Source of the DNA: Martelella limonii
GTDB lineage: Bacteria > Pseudomonadota > Alphaproteobacteria > Rhizobiales > Rhizobiaceae
NCBI RefSeq assembly: GCF_013344475.1
Contig: NZ_JABUOU010000003.1
Location: 423,140 to 487,139, forward strand
Direction: 5' to 3'
Length of the DNA stretch: 64,000 nt
Part shown: piece by piece, positions 50,883 to 61,800 of the stretch
How the letters are laid out: the number at the start of each line of letters is the position of its first letter
Position numbering within the stretch: the stretch's first letter is position 1
Translations under genes and position numbers: made by a program
Notes under the pieces: generated by a model
The model's database searches: none
Seen by the model: the letters and a program-made list of their open reading frames with translations, nothing else
What the model was told of the DNA's origin: nothing

Positions 50883-51121
50883 AATTGGCGAATGATCGCC
50901 ATCGAACAATCTTGAAATCGGTCGCGACCGTAACGAACTGCCTCACGACCGGAAGCCTTCAGCCCCCTGGGACGGCTTCGCATTGTCATAGAAATTGATC
51001 TGGCGGCGATCCTGTCCGGCAGAGCGAACGTATCATATCGAGAAACGGGCCGCGGCAGACGACGGACGTTTTCTCATGACGGAACTGGCCTGTTGAAGGC
51101 CGCTTTGAGGTATCTCACACC

Positions 51122-52303
51122 ATGCCGAGACAAACCCGCCTTGCCACCCTGACCGCCGTGCTGCTGGGCTTGACCGCCGCGCCCGTTCTTGCCGCAGATG
51201 CCGCCACCCAGGAAGGGTCGGCCGCCGCGCTTCCCGCGATCATGGTGACAGACGCAACCGTCAAGCCGCTGACCGAAACCGTGCTGGCAACCGGCACCAT
51301 TCGTCCGGTGGAAGAGGTCTTCGTGCAGCCGCTGGTGGAAGGCCTTTCGATCGAAACGATTTCGGCCGATATCGGCGACCGGGTCGAGGCCGGCGATGTT
51401 CTGGCCACGCTTCGAACCGACATGCTGGAGCTTGAGCGCAGCAGCCTGAACGCCAACAAGGCGAAGGCCGTGGCAAGCCTTGCGCAGCTTCAGGCGCAGC
51501 TGACGGCGAGCGAGGCGGCGCGGACCGATGCCCGCCGCCAGTTCGACCGCACCCGCAAACTTGCAGACAATGGTTCTGTTTCCACCTCTATGGTGGAGCA
51601 GGCAGAGACCGAGGCGCTGCGCGCCGACGCAAGCGCGGCCGCGGCGAGCGAAGCGATTTCCGTCGCCAATGCCGAAATCGCCGTTACCGAAGCCAAGATC
51701 GACGACATCGATCTGAGGCTTGAGCGGACCAATATCAAGGCGCCCGTTTCCGGCGTCATTTCCGACAAGAATGCCCGCATCGGCGCCATTGCGACCGGCT
51801 CTGCAAGCCCGATGTTCACGATCATCGAGGATGGCGCGATCGAGCTTGTGGCTCAGGTGCCCGAAGACGCGGTGATGAAGATCGCGGTCGGACAGAAGGC
51901 GGCGATCTCGCTTGTGGGCTCCAATACGCCGATTAGCGGCACAGTCCGTCTGATCTCGCCGATCGTCGACGACACGACCCGGCTTGCGGATGTCTACATC
52001 AGCATCGACAATCCCGAAAGCGCGCGCTCGGGCATGTATGCCAGCGCCTCGATCATCACCAATGAAGCCGAAGATCTGGCGCTGCCGCTGACGGCCGTCA
52101 ATATCAGCCAAAGCAAGGCCACCGTCCGGCGCGTCAAGGATGGGGTCGTCGAGATCGTCGATGTCCGCACCGGCATCCAGGACGGCGAAACCGTGCAGAT
52201 TCTCGACGGCCTGTCCGAAGGCGATCAGGTTGTCGCCAAGGCGGGCGCCTATGTGCGCGCCGGCGACCGCATCAACCCCGTTCCCGCGACCGCGCCCAAC
52301 TGA
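51122..52303 (+). CDS. RND efflux periplasmic adaptor (membrane fusion protein)
   Basis: A 393-residue exported adaptor. The signal peptide is MPRQTRLATLTAVLLGLTAAPVLA. Next come a lipoyl-like half (PLVEGLSIETISADIGDRVEAGDVL, in part SADIGDRVEAGDVLATL), an alpha-helical hairpin with coiled coil (about 100-190) and the second lipoyl half (RTNIKAPVSGVISDKNARIG), then beta-barrel and membrane-proximal domains. It links the inner-membrane pump to an outer-membrane channel. The pump gene follows after 11 bases. No lipoprotein Cys is seen, and no TolC-type gene is nearby. Confidence 0.92.
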   Translation: MPRQTRLATLTAVLLGLTAAPVLAADAATQEGSAAALPAIMVTDATVKPLTETVLATGTIRPVEEVFVQPLVEGLSIETISADIGDRVEAGDVLATLRTDMLELERSSLNANKAKAVASLAQLQAQLTASEAARTDARRQFDRTRKLADNGSVSTSMVEQAETEALRADASAAAASEAISVANAEIAVTEAKIDDIDLRLERTNIKAPVSGVISDKNARIGAIATGSASPMFTIIEDGAIELVAQVPEDAVMKIAVGQKAAISLVGSNTPISGTVRLISPIVDDTTRLADVYISIDNPESARSGMYASASIITNEAEDLALPLTAVNISQSKATVRRVKDGVVEIVDVRTGIQDGETVQILDGLSEGDQVVAKAGAYVRAGDRINPVPATAPN

Positions 52304-52314
52304 GGACCTGAACC

Positions 52315-55300
52315 ATGAATTTTTCAGCCTGGGCGATCCGAAACCCGATCGCGCCGCTCCTGATGATGGGCCTCTTGCTGTTCCTCGGCCTGCAGGCCTT
52401 CAAGGACATGGCGGTCACGCGCTTTCCCAATATCGACGTCCCGGTGGTGGCCGTCACCGTCGCGCAATCGGGTGCCGCACCTGCCGAACTCGAGATGCAG
52501 GTGACCAAGAAGATCGAGGACGCGATTTCGAGCGTCAACGGCGTCGACGAGCTCAGCTCGACCGTGACTGACGGCATTTCGACGACCTCCGTGCTCTTTC
52601 GCATGGAGGTAAGCCCAGACGAGGCGCTGCGCGACGTCAAGGATGCGGTCGACAACATCCAGTCCGATCTGCCCGCAACGGCCGAAACGCCGGTGGTGCG
52701 CAAGATCGATGTCGAGGGACAGGCGATCCAGACCTATGCGGTATCCTCGGCCAACATGTCGCTGGAGGAGCTCTCCTGGTTCGTGGACGATACCGTCAAG
52801 CGCGCCCTGCAGGGCATCAACGGCGTCGGCAAGGTCGACCGCTATGGCGGCGCCGACCGCGAGATCCAGGTTTCGCTCGATGCCGACAAGCTTGCAAGCC
52901 TTGGCATCACCGCATCCGAGGTCAACGCCCAGCTTCGCCAGACCAATGCCGATGTCGGCTCGGGCCGCGGCCAGGTCGGCGGATCGGAACAGGCAATCCG
53001 CACGCTGGGCGACAGCCGCAGCGTTTCCGATCTTGCAAGCACCACGATCGCCCTAGGAAACGGCCGTTTCGCAAGACTTTCCGACCTCGGCACCGTGACG
53101 GACACCTATGAGGAGCCGCGCACTTTTTCACGGCAGAACGGCGAGCCGATCGTCTCCTTCGGCGTGTTCCGTTCCAAGGGCGCCAGCGAAGTGACGGTTG
53201 CCGATGCCGTGGCCGAGGCGCTTGAACAGGTGCGGGCGGAAAACCCCACCGTGTCGATCTCGCTGATCGATGACGCGGTCTACTTCACCAAGGGCAATTA
53301 CACCGCAGCCATGGACACGCTTTACGAGGGCGCGCTGCTCGCGATCATCGTCGTGTTCCTGTTCCTGCACAACTGGCGGGCGACGCTGATTGCAGCCGTC
53401 GCCCTTCCGCTATCCGTGATCCCGACCTTCTGGATCATGGACATGCTCGGTTTCTCGCTCAACCTGGTCAGCCTGATCTCGCTGACGCTTGCGACCGGCA
53501 TTCTGGTCGATGACGCGATCGTGGAAGTCGAAAATATCGAACGCCACATCAATATGGGCAAGACGCCCTATCGTGCGGCACTCGAGGCGGCGGACGAAAT
53601 CGGTCTTGCCGTGATTGCGACGAGCTTCACCATCATCGCCGTGTTCGCGCCCGTATCCTTCATGCCGGGCATTCCGGGCCAGTACTTCATCCAGTTCGGC
53701 CTGACGGTGGCCTTTGCCGTGTTCTTCTCGCTGATCGTCGCCCGCCTGATCACCCCGGTGATGGCGGCCTACATGCTGAAGCCCAGCAAGCACAGCCATA
53801 GGGAAGACGCAGAACACAATGACGGCCGGATCATGCGCAGCTATACAGCTGCCGTGCGCTGGACCACGAAATGGCGTTATGTAACGCTGGTCGCAGCTAT
53901 CGCCGTTCTTATGGTCTCTCTGTTCTTCATGGCGCGCATCCCCGGCAGCTTCATTCCGCCGGAAGATGCCTCGCGCATCGTGCTGTCGATCGAACTTCCC
54001 CCGAACGCCCGGCTTTCCGATACCGAGGAAATGACCGACCTGATCGCGGAGCGGATCGCCGGCTATGACGGCGTCGAGGATGTCACCGTTCTTGGCGGCG
54101 CCTCCCCGCTTGGCGAGCTCGAATATCGCCGCGCCACGATCACCGTGACGCTCGGCAGGCTCGCCCATTCCCTGCCCGAAGCATTGGTCAACGACATGCT
54201 GGGTGGCCTGCCGCTGATCGGGCAATATCTGCCGAAGATCCCTCCCTCGGGCCGGGAAATCCCGCAATGGCAGATCGAACAGGATATCCTTGCGGGGCTT
54301 TCCGATATTCCGGACCTCAGGATCACCAAGCTCAACGATCGCGGCCAGCGCGATATCGAGTTCAACTTCCTCTCCGATAACGAGGAAGACCTGCAGGAAG
54401 CAGTGGCAATCCTCGAATCGAAACTGCGCGCGGATCCCATGCTGGAAAAGGTCTCGTCCGAAGGCGCGCTGCCCCGGCCGGAGCTGAAGATCCGGCCGAA
54501 GAAGGAGATTGCGGCACGGCTCGGCATCACGCCGGCCCAGATTTCCGACACGGTTCGGGTGGCAACCGTCGGCGATGTCGACGCCAATCTGGCGAAGATC
54601 TCGCTCGACAACCGCCTGATCCCCGTCCGGGTCCGCACCGATCTCGAACTGCGCCGCGACCTTGCCGCCATCCGCGCGCTGAAGATCAAGACCGGATCGG
54701 GCGAGATGGTGCCGCTCTCGGTGGTCGCCGATGTCGACTATTCCGAAGGCATCAGCACCGTTCAGCGTTCCGACCGCCATCGCGTGGTCACGATCGGCGC
54801 CAACCTGCCGCCGGGCGGCGCGCTCGATCCTTCGACGGCCCGCTTCCGCGAGATCGTTGACAGCACCGACCTGCCCGCCACGGTGACGCTTGCCGAAAGC
54901 GGCGATGCCAAGATCCAGGCCGAAATGCAGCAGAGCTTCATGAACGCCATGATGCTCGGCCTGTTCCTGGTGCTCGCGGTGCTGATCCTGCTGTTCAAGG
55001 ACGTGATCCAGCCGTTCACCATCCTGTTCTCGCTACCGCTCGCGCTGGGCGGGGTCGCGATCGCGCTGATCGTCACCGACAATCCGATCTCGATGCCGGT
55101 GCTGATCGGCCTGCTGATGCTGATGGGGATCGTCACCAAGAACGCAATCCTGCTGGTGGACTTCGCCAAGGAGGCAATCTGGCACGGGCTCGACCGGCGT
55201 CAGGCGCTGGTGGAAGCCGGGCGCAAGCGCGCGCGTCCGATCATCATGACCTCGATCGCGATGTCGGCGGGCATGCTGCCGGCAGCGCTCGGCGTGGGCG

Positions 55301-55599
55301 AGGGCTCGTCCTTCCGTGCGCCAATGGCGATCGCCGTGATCGGCGGCATCATCATGTCGACCGCGCTGTCGCTGCTCGTGGTGCCGGCCTTCTTCATGAT
55401 CATGGACGATATTGCGCGCCTGCTGCGCTTCATCTTCGGCCGCTTCATCGGCAAGGCCGACCCCAACGACGTGGTCTACAACACCGAAGCCGTTGCCCGC
55501 ATGAGCGAGGCTAACCGCGCCAGGCTCGCGAAGATCGAGGAGCGGATGGACAAGCTGGAAGACGATCGCGACGGCTTCTCGAAGCGCGGCATGGCGTAG
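52315..55599 (+). CDS. RND efflux transporter permease (AcrB/MexB-like family)
   Basis: A 1094-residue inner-membrane pump with 12 expected spans and two large periplasmic loops. It starts MNFSAWAIRNPIAPLLMM, has TRFPNIDVPVVAVTV, and the proton-relay Asp pair in TGILVDDAIVEVENIERH (about residues 395-412), with LMGIVTKNAILLVDFAKEA in the second half. The C-terminus (about 1040-1094) is a charged coiled-coil tail. HAE1-type drug pumps fit best; substrate is unknown. It is in an operon with the adaptor. A gene for the outer-membrane channel is not in the window. Confidence 0.94.
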   Translation: MNFSAWAIRNPIAPLLMMGLLLFLGLQAFKDMAVTRFPNIDVPVVAVTVAQSGAAPAELEMQVTKKIEDAISSVNGVDELSSTVTDGISTTSVLFRMEVSPDEALRDVKDAVDNIQSDLPATAETPVVRKIDVEGQAIQTYAVSSANMSLEELSWFVDDTVKRALQGINGVGKVDRYGGADREIQVSLDADKLASLGITASEVNAQLRQTNADVGSGRGQVGGSEQAIRTLGDSRSVSDLASTTIALGNGRFARLSDLGTVTDTYEEPRTFSRQNGEPIVSFGVFRSKGASEVTVADAVAEALEQVRAENPTVSISLIDDAVYFTKGNYTAAMDTLYEGALLAIIVVFLFLHNWRATLIAAVALPLSVIPTFWIMDMLGFSLNLVSLISLTLATGILVDDAIVEVENIERHINMGKTPYRAALEAADEIGLAVIATSFTIIAVFAPVSFMPGIPGQYFIQFGLTVAFAVFFSLIVARLITPVMAAYMLKPSKHSHREDAEHNDGRIMRSYTAAVRWTTKWRYVTLVAAIAVLMVSLFFMARIPGSFIPPEDASRIVLSIELPPNARLSDTEEMTDLIAERIAGYDGVEDVTVLGGASPLGELEYRRATITVTLGRLAHSLPEALVNDMLGGLPLIGQYLPKIPPSGREIPQWQIEQDILAGLSDIPDLRITKLNDRGQRDIEFNFLSDNEEDLQEAVAILESKLRADPMLEKVSSEGALPRPELKIRPKKEIAARLGITPAQISDTVRVATVGDVDANLAKISLDNRLIPVRVRTDLELRRDLAAIRALKIKTGSGEMVPLSVVADVDYSEGISTVQRSDRHRVVTIGANLPPGGALDPSTARFREIVDSTDLPATVTLAESGDAKIQAEMQQSFMNAMMLGLFLVLAVLILLFKDVIQPFTILFSLPLALGGVAIALIVTDNPISMPVLIGLLMLMGIVTKNAILLVDFAKEAIWHGLDRRQALVEAGRKRARPIIMTSIAMSAGMLPAALGVGEGSSFRAPMAIAVIGGIIMSTALSLLVVPAFFMIMDDIARLLRFIFGRFIGKADPNDVVYNTEAVARMSEANRARLAKIEERMDKLEDDRDGFSKRGMA

Positions 55600-55630
55600 G
55601 GCTGCAGACACCTGTTCACAGAGTCGCTCA

Positions 55631-55665
55631 AGCAGAGAGCCCGGCCTCAGGCCGGGCTCTCTGCT
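55631..55665 (+). terminator. Strong hairpin after the RND operon
   Basis: AGCAGAGAGCCCGGCC, loop TCA, GGCCGGGCTCTCTGCT: a perfect 16-base-pair stem 32 bases after the pump stop. No T-run follows, so termination would be stem-driven or bidirectional. Confidence 0.7.
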
Positions 55666-55738
55666 GACGAAGCAACAGCTTCCGAGAAAGCCACCGCTTG
55701 TGAGATCGCCGCTCACGCCAACCTCACCCACAGGGGTC

Positions 55739-55761
55739 ATGCCCGGACTTGATCCGGGCAT
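55739..55761. repeat. REP-like palindrome (family A), single copy
   Basis: ATGCCCGGACTTGATCCGGG starts here and the palindrome continues to 55761, followed by CCAGGCAGC as at 8498. It lies between two copies of a GAGAGCCCGGC hairpin. Confidence 0.8.
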
Positions 55762-55798
55762 CCAGGCAGCACGGTTTGGGGACAGGACTGTCAAAAAT

Positions 55799-55825
55799 GA
55801 GAGCCCGGCATCAGGCCGGGCTCTC
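55799..55825. repeat. Second copy of the RND-end hairpin core
   Basis: GAGAGCCCGGC, ATCAG, GCCGGGCTCTC (11-base arms) nearly repeats the core at 55635-55661, 164 bases away. It may be a duplicated terminator. Confidence 0.7.
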
Positions 55826-55843
55826 CTTGTATCTACTGCCCCC

Positions 55844-55868
55844 AAGGCCCGGCCGATGGCCGGGCCTT
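55844..55868 (-). terminator. Terminator of the autotransporter gene
   Basis: AAGGCCCGGCC, GAT, GGCCGGGCCTT: a perfect 11-base-pair stem, 9 bases past the autotransporter stop on the minus strand. The exact sequence recurs at 63868-63892. Confidence 0.8.
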
Positions 55869-55877
55869 CGTCGCTCC

Positions 55878-58800
55878 TCAGAAGCGGATGTTGAGGCGGG
55901 CGGAGACGTTCTGGCTTTCATTGCCGCCGCCGAACTGGCCGGTATAGTTGAGGCCGACCGAGACCTTGTCGGTGAACTGGGTCTCGAAGCCGACCGACAC
56001 GATGCCCTGGTTCTTGGCAAGCGGCGCGCCGGTGATGCCGAACACGTCGCCGCCGTCGAACGCCACCTGTTCGGCCGGGTTCAGATCGCCGAAGCCCGCC
56101 CGCCAGCCGGCCGCAGCCGTCAGCCGGCTCTGGTATTCGCCAAGCCTGAACTCCCACGCACTGCGCACGCCCACCGTCGTGAACCACGTATCCATCTCGC
56201 TTTCCGGATGGAACAGCGCCGCAACGCCCCCCGCCTCGGTGAAGCTGCCCGATTGCTGATGGATGTAGGACGCATCCACATAGGGCTCGATCTGGAAGCT
56301 GTCGGTGATCGCGAAGGTATAGCCGAGATCGCCATAGACCTGGAACGTGCCGGCATTGTAGCTCCCGCGCTCGCGTTCCGACAGCGTCGAGAAGTCGATC
56401 TCGCGGTCCGCGGTCACATCGTGCCAGGTATAGGCCATGCCGAAATCGGACCCGAACCCGCCCCACTGGCCGCCGCCGTAGAAGCCGAGCGTGAAATCAT
56501 CGCTCCGGCCGGTGACATTGCGGGCATCGACCTCATAGCTGGACTGGCCGTAGCCGACCACCGCGCCGAAGCGCATCGTGTCGAAGGCCGCAAAATCGGC
56601 GCCGAGATAGAAGCCACCGGCAGAATCCGTGATTGTCGCGCTGCCGCCCTCGCCCTTGATGCGCGACCAGGAGCCATAGCCCGTCGCCCAGACCCCGATG
56701 CCGCTGTTTTCCTCGACGAAGGCGCCGAACGGCGTCAGCACCGGGGTTTCGGCGGCATAATTGCTGACCGCGGAAATCGTCTCCCCGCCCGCGATACCGC
56801 CGAGCGCGCCGCGCACATGCCGCCCCGTCGCATCCCGCAGATAATGGCTGTTCGCCACCATCGCCCCGCTCATCGACGCATAGGCATCGCCCGAGAGCGA
56901 GGACAAGCCATCTTCCAGATCATCCGTCTCGGCGGCCTCGACCACTTCGAAGAGCGGCGAGGCCGGCGGCAGCGTCTGCACTGCTTCCATCGTGCCGCAG
57001 GCATTCCCCGTCAGGGAGAGGTCTCCGCAGCGCGCCTCCATCAGCGTCGAGGCGACGAAGAGCACCAGTTCGTTTCCATTCACGACCTTGCTGTCATAGG
57101 TCAGCAGGCCGCCTCCGGGCTCGATCGCGATCTCCGCGTTTTCGACGATGCGCCCGTTGAGGCTGTCGATGAGCGTGACGCTGTCGCCCTTTCTGGCGCC
57201 AGGCCGATAGGGGAAGCGTATGACAGCGCCATCGAGCGTCACATCGCCATCGGCGACGATCGTGCTCGCTGCCCCTTGCGCAAGATCGACAACGGTTGCG
57301 ATCACGGATGTAGGGCTGGTGGTCAGCGACTTCACGCGGCTGACGCTGCTAAGGCTTGCGCCATCGCCCACAATGAAGGTCGCGCCGTCCTCGAGCATGA
57401 CATCGCCGAACGTCCCCGTGCCGGTGATCGTCGCACCGCTGGCCACCTCGACCGAACCGCCCATTCGGCCGCTCATTGCCAGCGTACCCGAAAGCAGGCT
57501 GAACCTGCCGGCAAAGGCGCTGCTGTCGCCTGAAAGCGTCAGGACCGAGCCCGTCATTTCCTTGACGAAGGTACCCCTGCCGGATATCGGGCCCGAAAGC
57601 GTTGCATCGTTCGCAGCCCAGCTGAAGGTCGCGGAAGGGGCTATATGGATGGCTCCGGCACCATGGAGCGCGCCGTCGCCCGCGATCTGCAGCCTGCCTT
57701 CCCGCACATCCGTACCGCCCTCATACGTGTTGGCGGCCGTCAGCAGCAGCGTGCCGCTCGCGCGCTTGGTGAGCTGGCCAGAGCCTGCGACAGGAAGATC
57801 GATCGTGGCCGTCGCCGCGCCCTCGACCGTGATATCCGCATTGGCGCCTGCGATTTCGAGGACGTCGTCATGACCGCCATCCGTCAGCACATAGCCATCG
57901 GCCGTAAACACCAGACCGCCAAAGCGTATCCTCGACGACGGACGACCGGCGGCAGGCGAATGGACGGCAATGACGTCGGGCGCCCCGGTGAAATGGGCGA
58001 TTGCGCCATCCCGCCATGCACTGTGCCGCAGGCCGTTGGCGCCCGACCAGTCGATGTCATTCGGATCGGCGGTCCAATCGCGCTGGGCCGGATCCCAGTA
58101 GAGATCCGGCGTACCGTCATCAACCGTCAGATAGAGCCCCTTCATCAGGTACTGAAGCTGATAGTCCGGATTGGTGATCGAGGCATCGAGCTGGAGATTG
58201 GGCGTTCCCGACATCGATGCGGCTGTCGCGACCAGAAGATAGTCGCCATTGGCAAGCGCAGTGTTCGGATCGCCCCCGCCCAGAACGTTGATCAGGACAT
58301 TGCTGCCCTCAGGGGTAAACTGCGACACGCTGATCAGGGGATCGGCGTTCGGCGTGGCCGCAAGCTCGACCGCAAGCGTTGCCGCCGCCGCCAGCGTCAG
58401 ATTGGCAAGCGTCAGCGGCGTCGCGTTTGCCACCGTGCCGGCGAGCGTTCCGTTGACGGTGGTCGTGCCGCCAAGCGTGCCCTTGCCCTGAAGCGTGCCA
58501 TCAACGGTGGTGCTCCCGGAAAACCGGCTGCTGTCGCTGTCGATATGGACCGTGCCGCCTGCGATATGGAATGCGGCAGTTGGCGCGGTCGCGAGGATCT
58601 GGTTGGCGGCGCCGAACACCAGTGTGCCGGCAGTATCGACGGAAAGGGTCGCCCCCGCCGCGATCGTCACCGTGCCGGCGAGCGATCCGGCCGTTCCCCC
58701 GGTCGCGCTGTCGGCCAGCATCAGCGTTCCCGCGCTAACGCTCGTCCCGCCGTCAAACGTGTTGGCGGCGGTCATCACCAGCGTGCCCTGCCCTGCCTTC

Positions 58801-61800
58801 AGGAGGCCGGTCGCGCCGGAAAGCGGCAGAGCGACGGTCGCCGTGATGCCATCCGCCACAGCCGCCGTCACATAGGTCGCGGCATCGTCGAGAACGAGCG
58901 CGTCGCGCGTGGCATCGGCGGCCGCCAGCGTGGTGTCGGTCTCGAACACGAGCCCGCCCACGGTGATCGCGCCGCTCGAGATATCGACGCTCACCGTGCC
59001 CGGCTGACCGGAGAAGATCGGCGTCGCGCCCTGTCGCCAGAGCCCGTTATTGCCGCCGTCTTCATCGGACCAGGCCTGGTTGCCGGCAAGCATCGTCCAT
59101 GTACCGCTCCCGCCGAACCCGGAAACTTGCGTGCCCTCGCCGGGGTTCCAGTAGGGCCGCCCTGTCTCGGTGGAATCGACATCGAGATAGACGAGCCCGC
59201 TATTGGTGATCACATTGATGCTGTAGCCCTTGTCCTGCTGGACGAGGCTGAAGCGCTCGTTCGCCGCATTGTCCCAGTAGCGATACATCATCAGAAGATA
59301 GGAGCCGTTGGCGAGGACCTGCCCCCCGATCGGACGGACATCGACATGAATGACCGAAGTTGAATCGGTCACGATTTCCCGCATGTCGAACAGCGGGTAT
59401 GCGAAGGGGTTCAGGGTCTCTTCGTCGGCGGAATCGAGACGGACGATCAGCCGGGCGTTGTTTTCGAGAACCGCCGGGCCGTCGACCTCCAGCGTTTCGT
59501 GCGGGCCGTTCTCCAGCGCGCCATAGGGTTTCACTGTCAGGGCTATGGGCCCCGAGCCCGAAACATAGCCGCTGCCCGAGAGCGTGCCGTAGGCAGGATC
59601 ATCGAGGCCGGAGCCGCCAAAGACCACCGTATGCCCGCCGAGCGTGCTGTTGAGAAGGTGAAGCGTGCCGCCGGTGATATTCACGGTGCCTTCGAAACTG
59701 GAGAGAGAGCCGGACATATGGGTGTAACCGGCCTTTTGGAGAATGACCCCATCGCCGTCGCGGACGCTTGTGATCTTGGCCTTGACATCGAACAGGCTGA
59801 GATCGGTTGCGGTGTGATTGAAGACGATGTTGGTTGCCGCTCCCGACATCACGATCGTCCTCGCCCAGGTCGAACCCGGTTCGGCAGGGAGATCCGCGCT
59901 GCCGGCGCCGAAGGCGAGCGTCGCCGAACCGTCACCAACCGTCTGAAGCGTCATCGCCCCCGTGCTGGGCGAGCCGATATTGGCCCGGCCGCTGCCGGTC
60001 AGCACAAGCGCGGTATTGCCTTCAGAACCGCCATTCCTGTCGATACCAACCGTCAGCTCATCCGAAGCGAGCGTGCCGGTCAGCGCGACGCTTGCATCGC
60101 CGTAGATCCAGACGTCACCCTCGAAGTCGGAGGTATCGCCTGTAAATGCGAGACTGCCGGAGCCGCCGATATTGAAAGACCCGGCCGGGCCCGAGAGGAC
60201 ATTGGCAAAGGTCGTGTCGTTGTAGATATCGATCGTGAGAGCAAGGCCGCTGATGCCGCCAAATGCGATATCACCGGCAAGCGTGCCATTCAGCATCGCG
60301 GCGCTGTTGCCAAGCTGCAGCGTGCCGCCGCTGATGGTGGTCACGCCGGTGTAGCTGTTGTCAGCAGTGAGGATCAGCGTACCGGAACCGGCCTTGGTGA
60401 CGTCGACCGCCCCGGCCAGCGAGACACCGATCTCCGCGGTGCCACTGTTGACGGCAATGACGGGGTTCTTGTCATCTTCATCGGGAACCAGCATCAGGGC
60501 GTCGGCTTCTGCGGAGGTCTTGTAGGTCAGCTCGTAACCGGAGACGGCAAAGGTCATGCCGGCGACCTGCATGGCGGGCGCACCGGCACCATCGACCGTC
60601 ACAGTGCCTGCGGCGGTCGCGAAAATAGCGGTCTTGCCGTTGCGCCAGGGGCCCACGATCGTGCCCGACTGCGTGGTCCAGTTGAGCAGATTGGTCGTGC
60701 CGGGCACCGACCACGTCCCCGAACCACCAAGGCCCAGCGGCGTCGGCGTGCTGCTGTCGCCGTTCCAGTAGAAATCCTGTTCCGGCATCTGATCCTTGAC
60801 GAACAAGACCATGGTATTCGTATTGTTGTAGTTGTCGATCAGCTGGTAGTCTTCGTCGCCAAGACGCTGGCTACCGGCATTGACGTCATAGATCTTGATG
60901 TCCATGAAACCGCCGCCGGCCAGACTGGCATAGGTCATCAGCGTGTAAGGGTTGTCCTCGCCGTAGCCCGCGCCGGAAAAATCGACAATCAGGTCACCGC
61001 CAATTGTCAGGGCGCCGGTGACGACGACCAGATCGGTCTCAAGATCGCCGATCTGCAACTGCGTCGTGGCGCCGGCCGCCCCTGAGGTCAGCACCAGATC
61101 GCCGCCGATCGTCAGCGTCCCGCGCGCATCTTCGCCGGTGCGATAATCGCCGGGCATCAGCGCGCCCGATGATGTGGCGCCGATCGTGACGGTCGCGCCC
61201 GCGCTGCCGACCGTCCCGGTGCCCGCAAGCGTCATGCCGCCATCGATGGCGACCGTACCGCCATGGCTGCCGATCACGTTCATGATCGCGGCGCCCTGCG
61301 CATTGCCGGTCGTTCCGGCATACATGCCATTGGCGCCCGTCAGACTGATGATCCCCGAGCCGTTGCTGGCCAGTTGGAACGACCCGGTGAAGCTGTTGAT
61401 GTTGTTTCCGAAATCGACCGAAGTGTCGGTATAGAGCGTCAGCGCGCCCGCGCCCGTGATCGCCTCCTTCACGGAGCCGTTTCCGGACGCGCTGCCGATC
61501 TGCAGCGTTCCCTGCTGAATGTCCGTGCCGCCGCCATAGCTGTTGTCGCCGGAGAGGATCAGCGTTCCGTCACCGGTTTTGGTGAGCCGCGCCGTACCGT
61601 TGGACTGGCCGATCGACAGATTGAACTCGGCCGTGGCGGAGTGCACGGAAATCGTCGCGCCGCCGTCTGTGCCACCCAGCTTCAGACCGCCGCCCGTGAA
61701 GAGATAGGGACCTGACGAGACCTCGATGCCGTCCACGATGATCCCGCTTGCGCCATCCACCGTGACGGTTCCCTGACCATTGGCGAAGTAGGCGGTCTGC

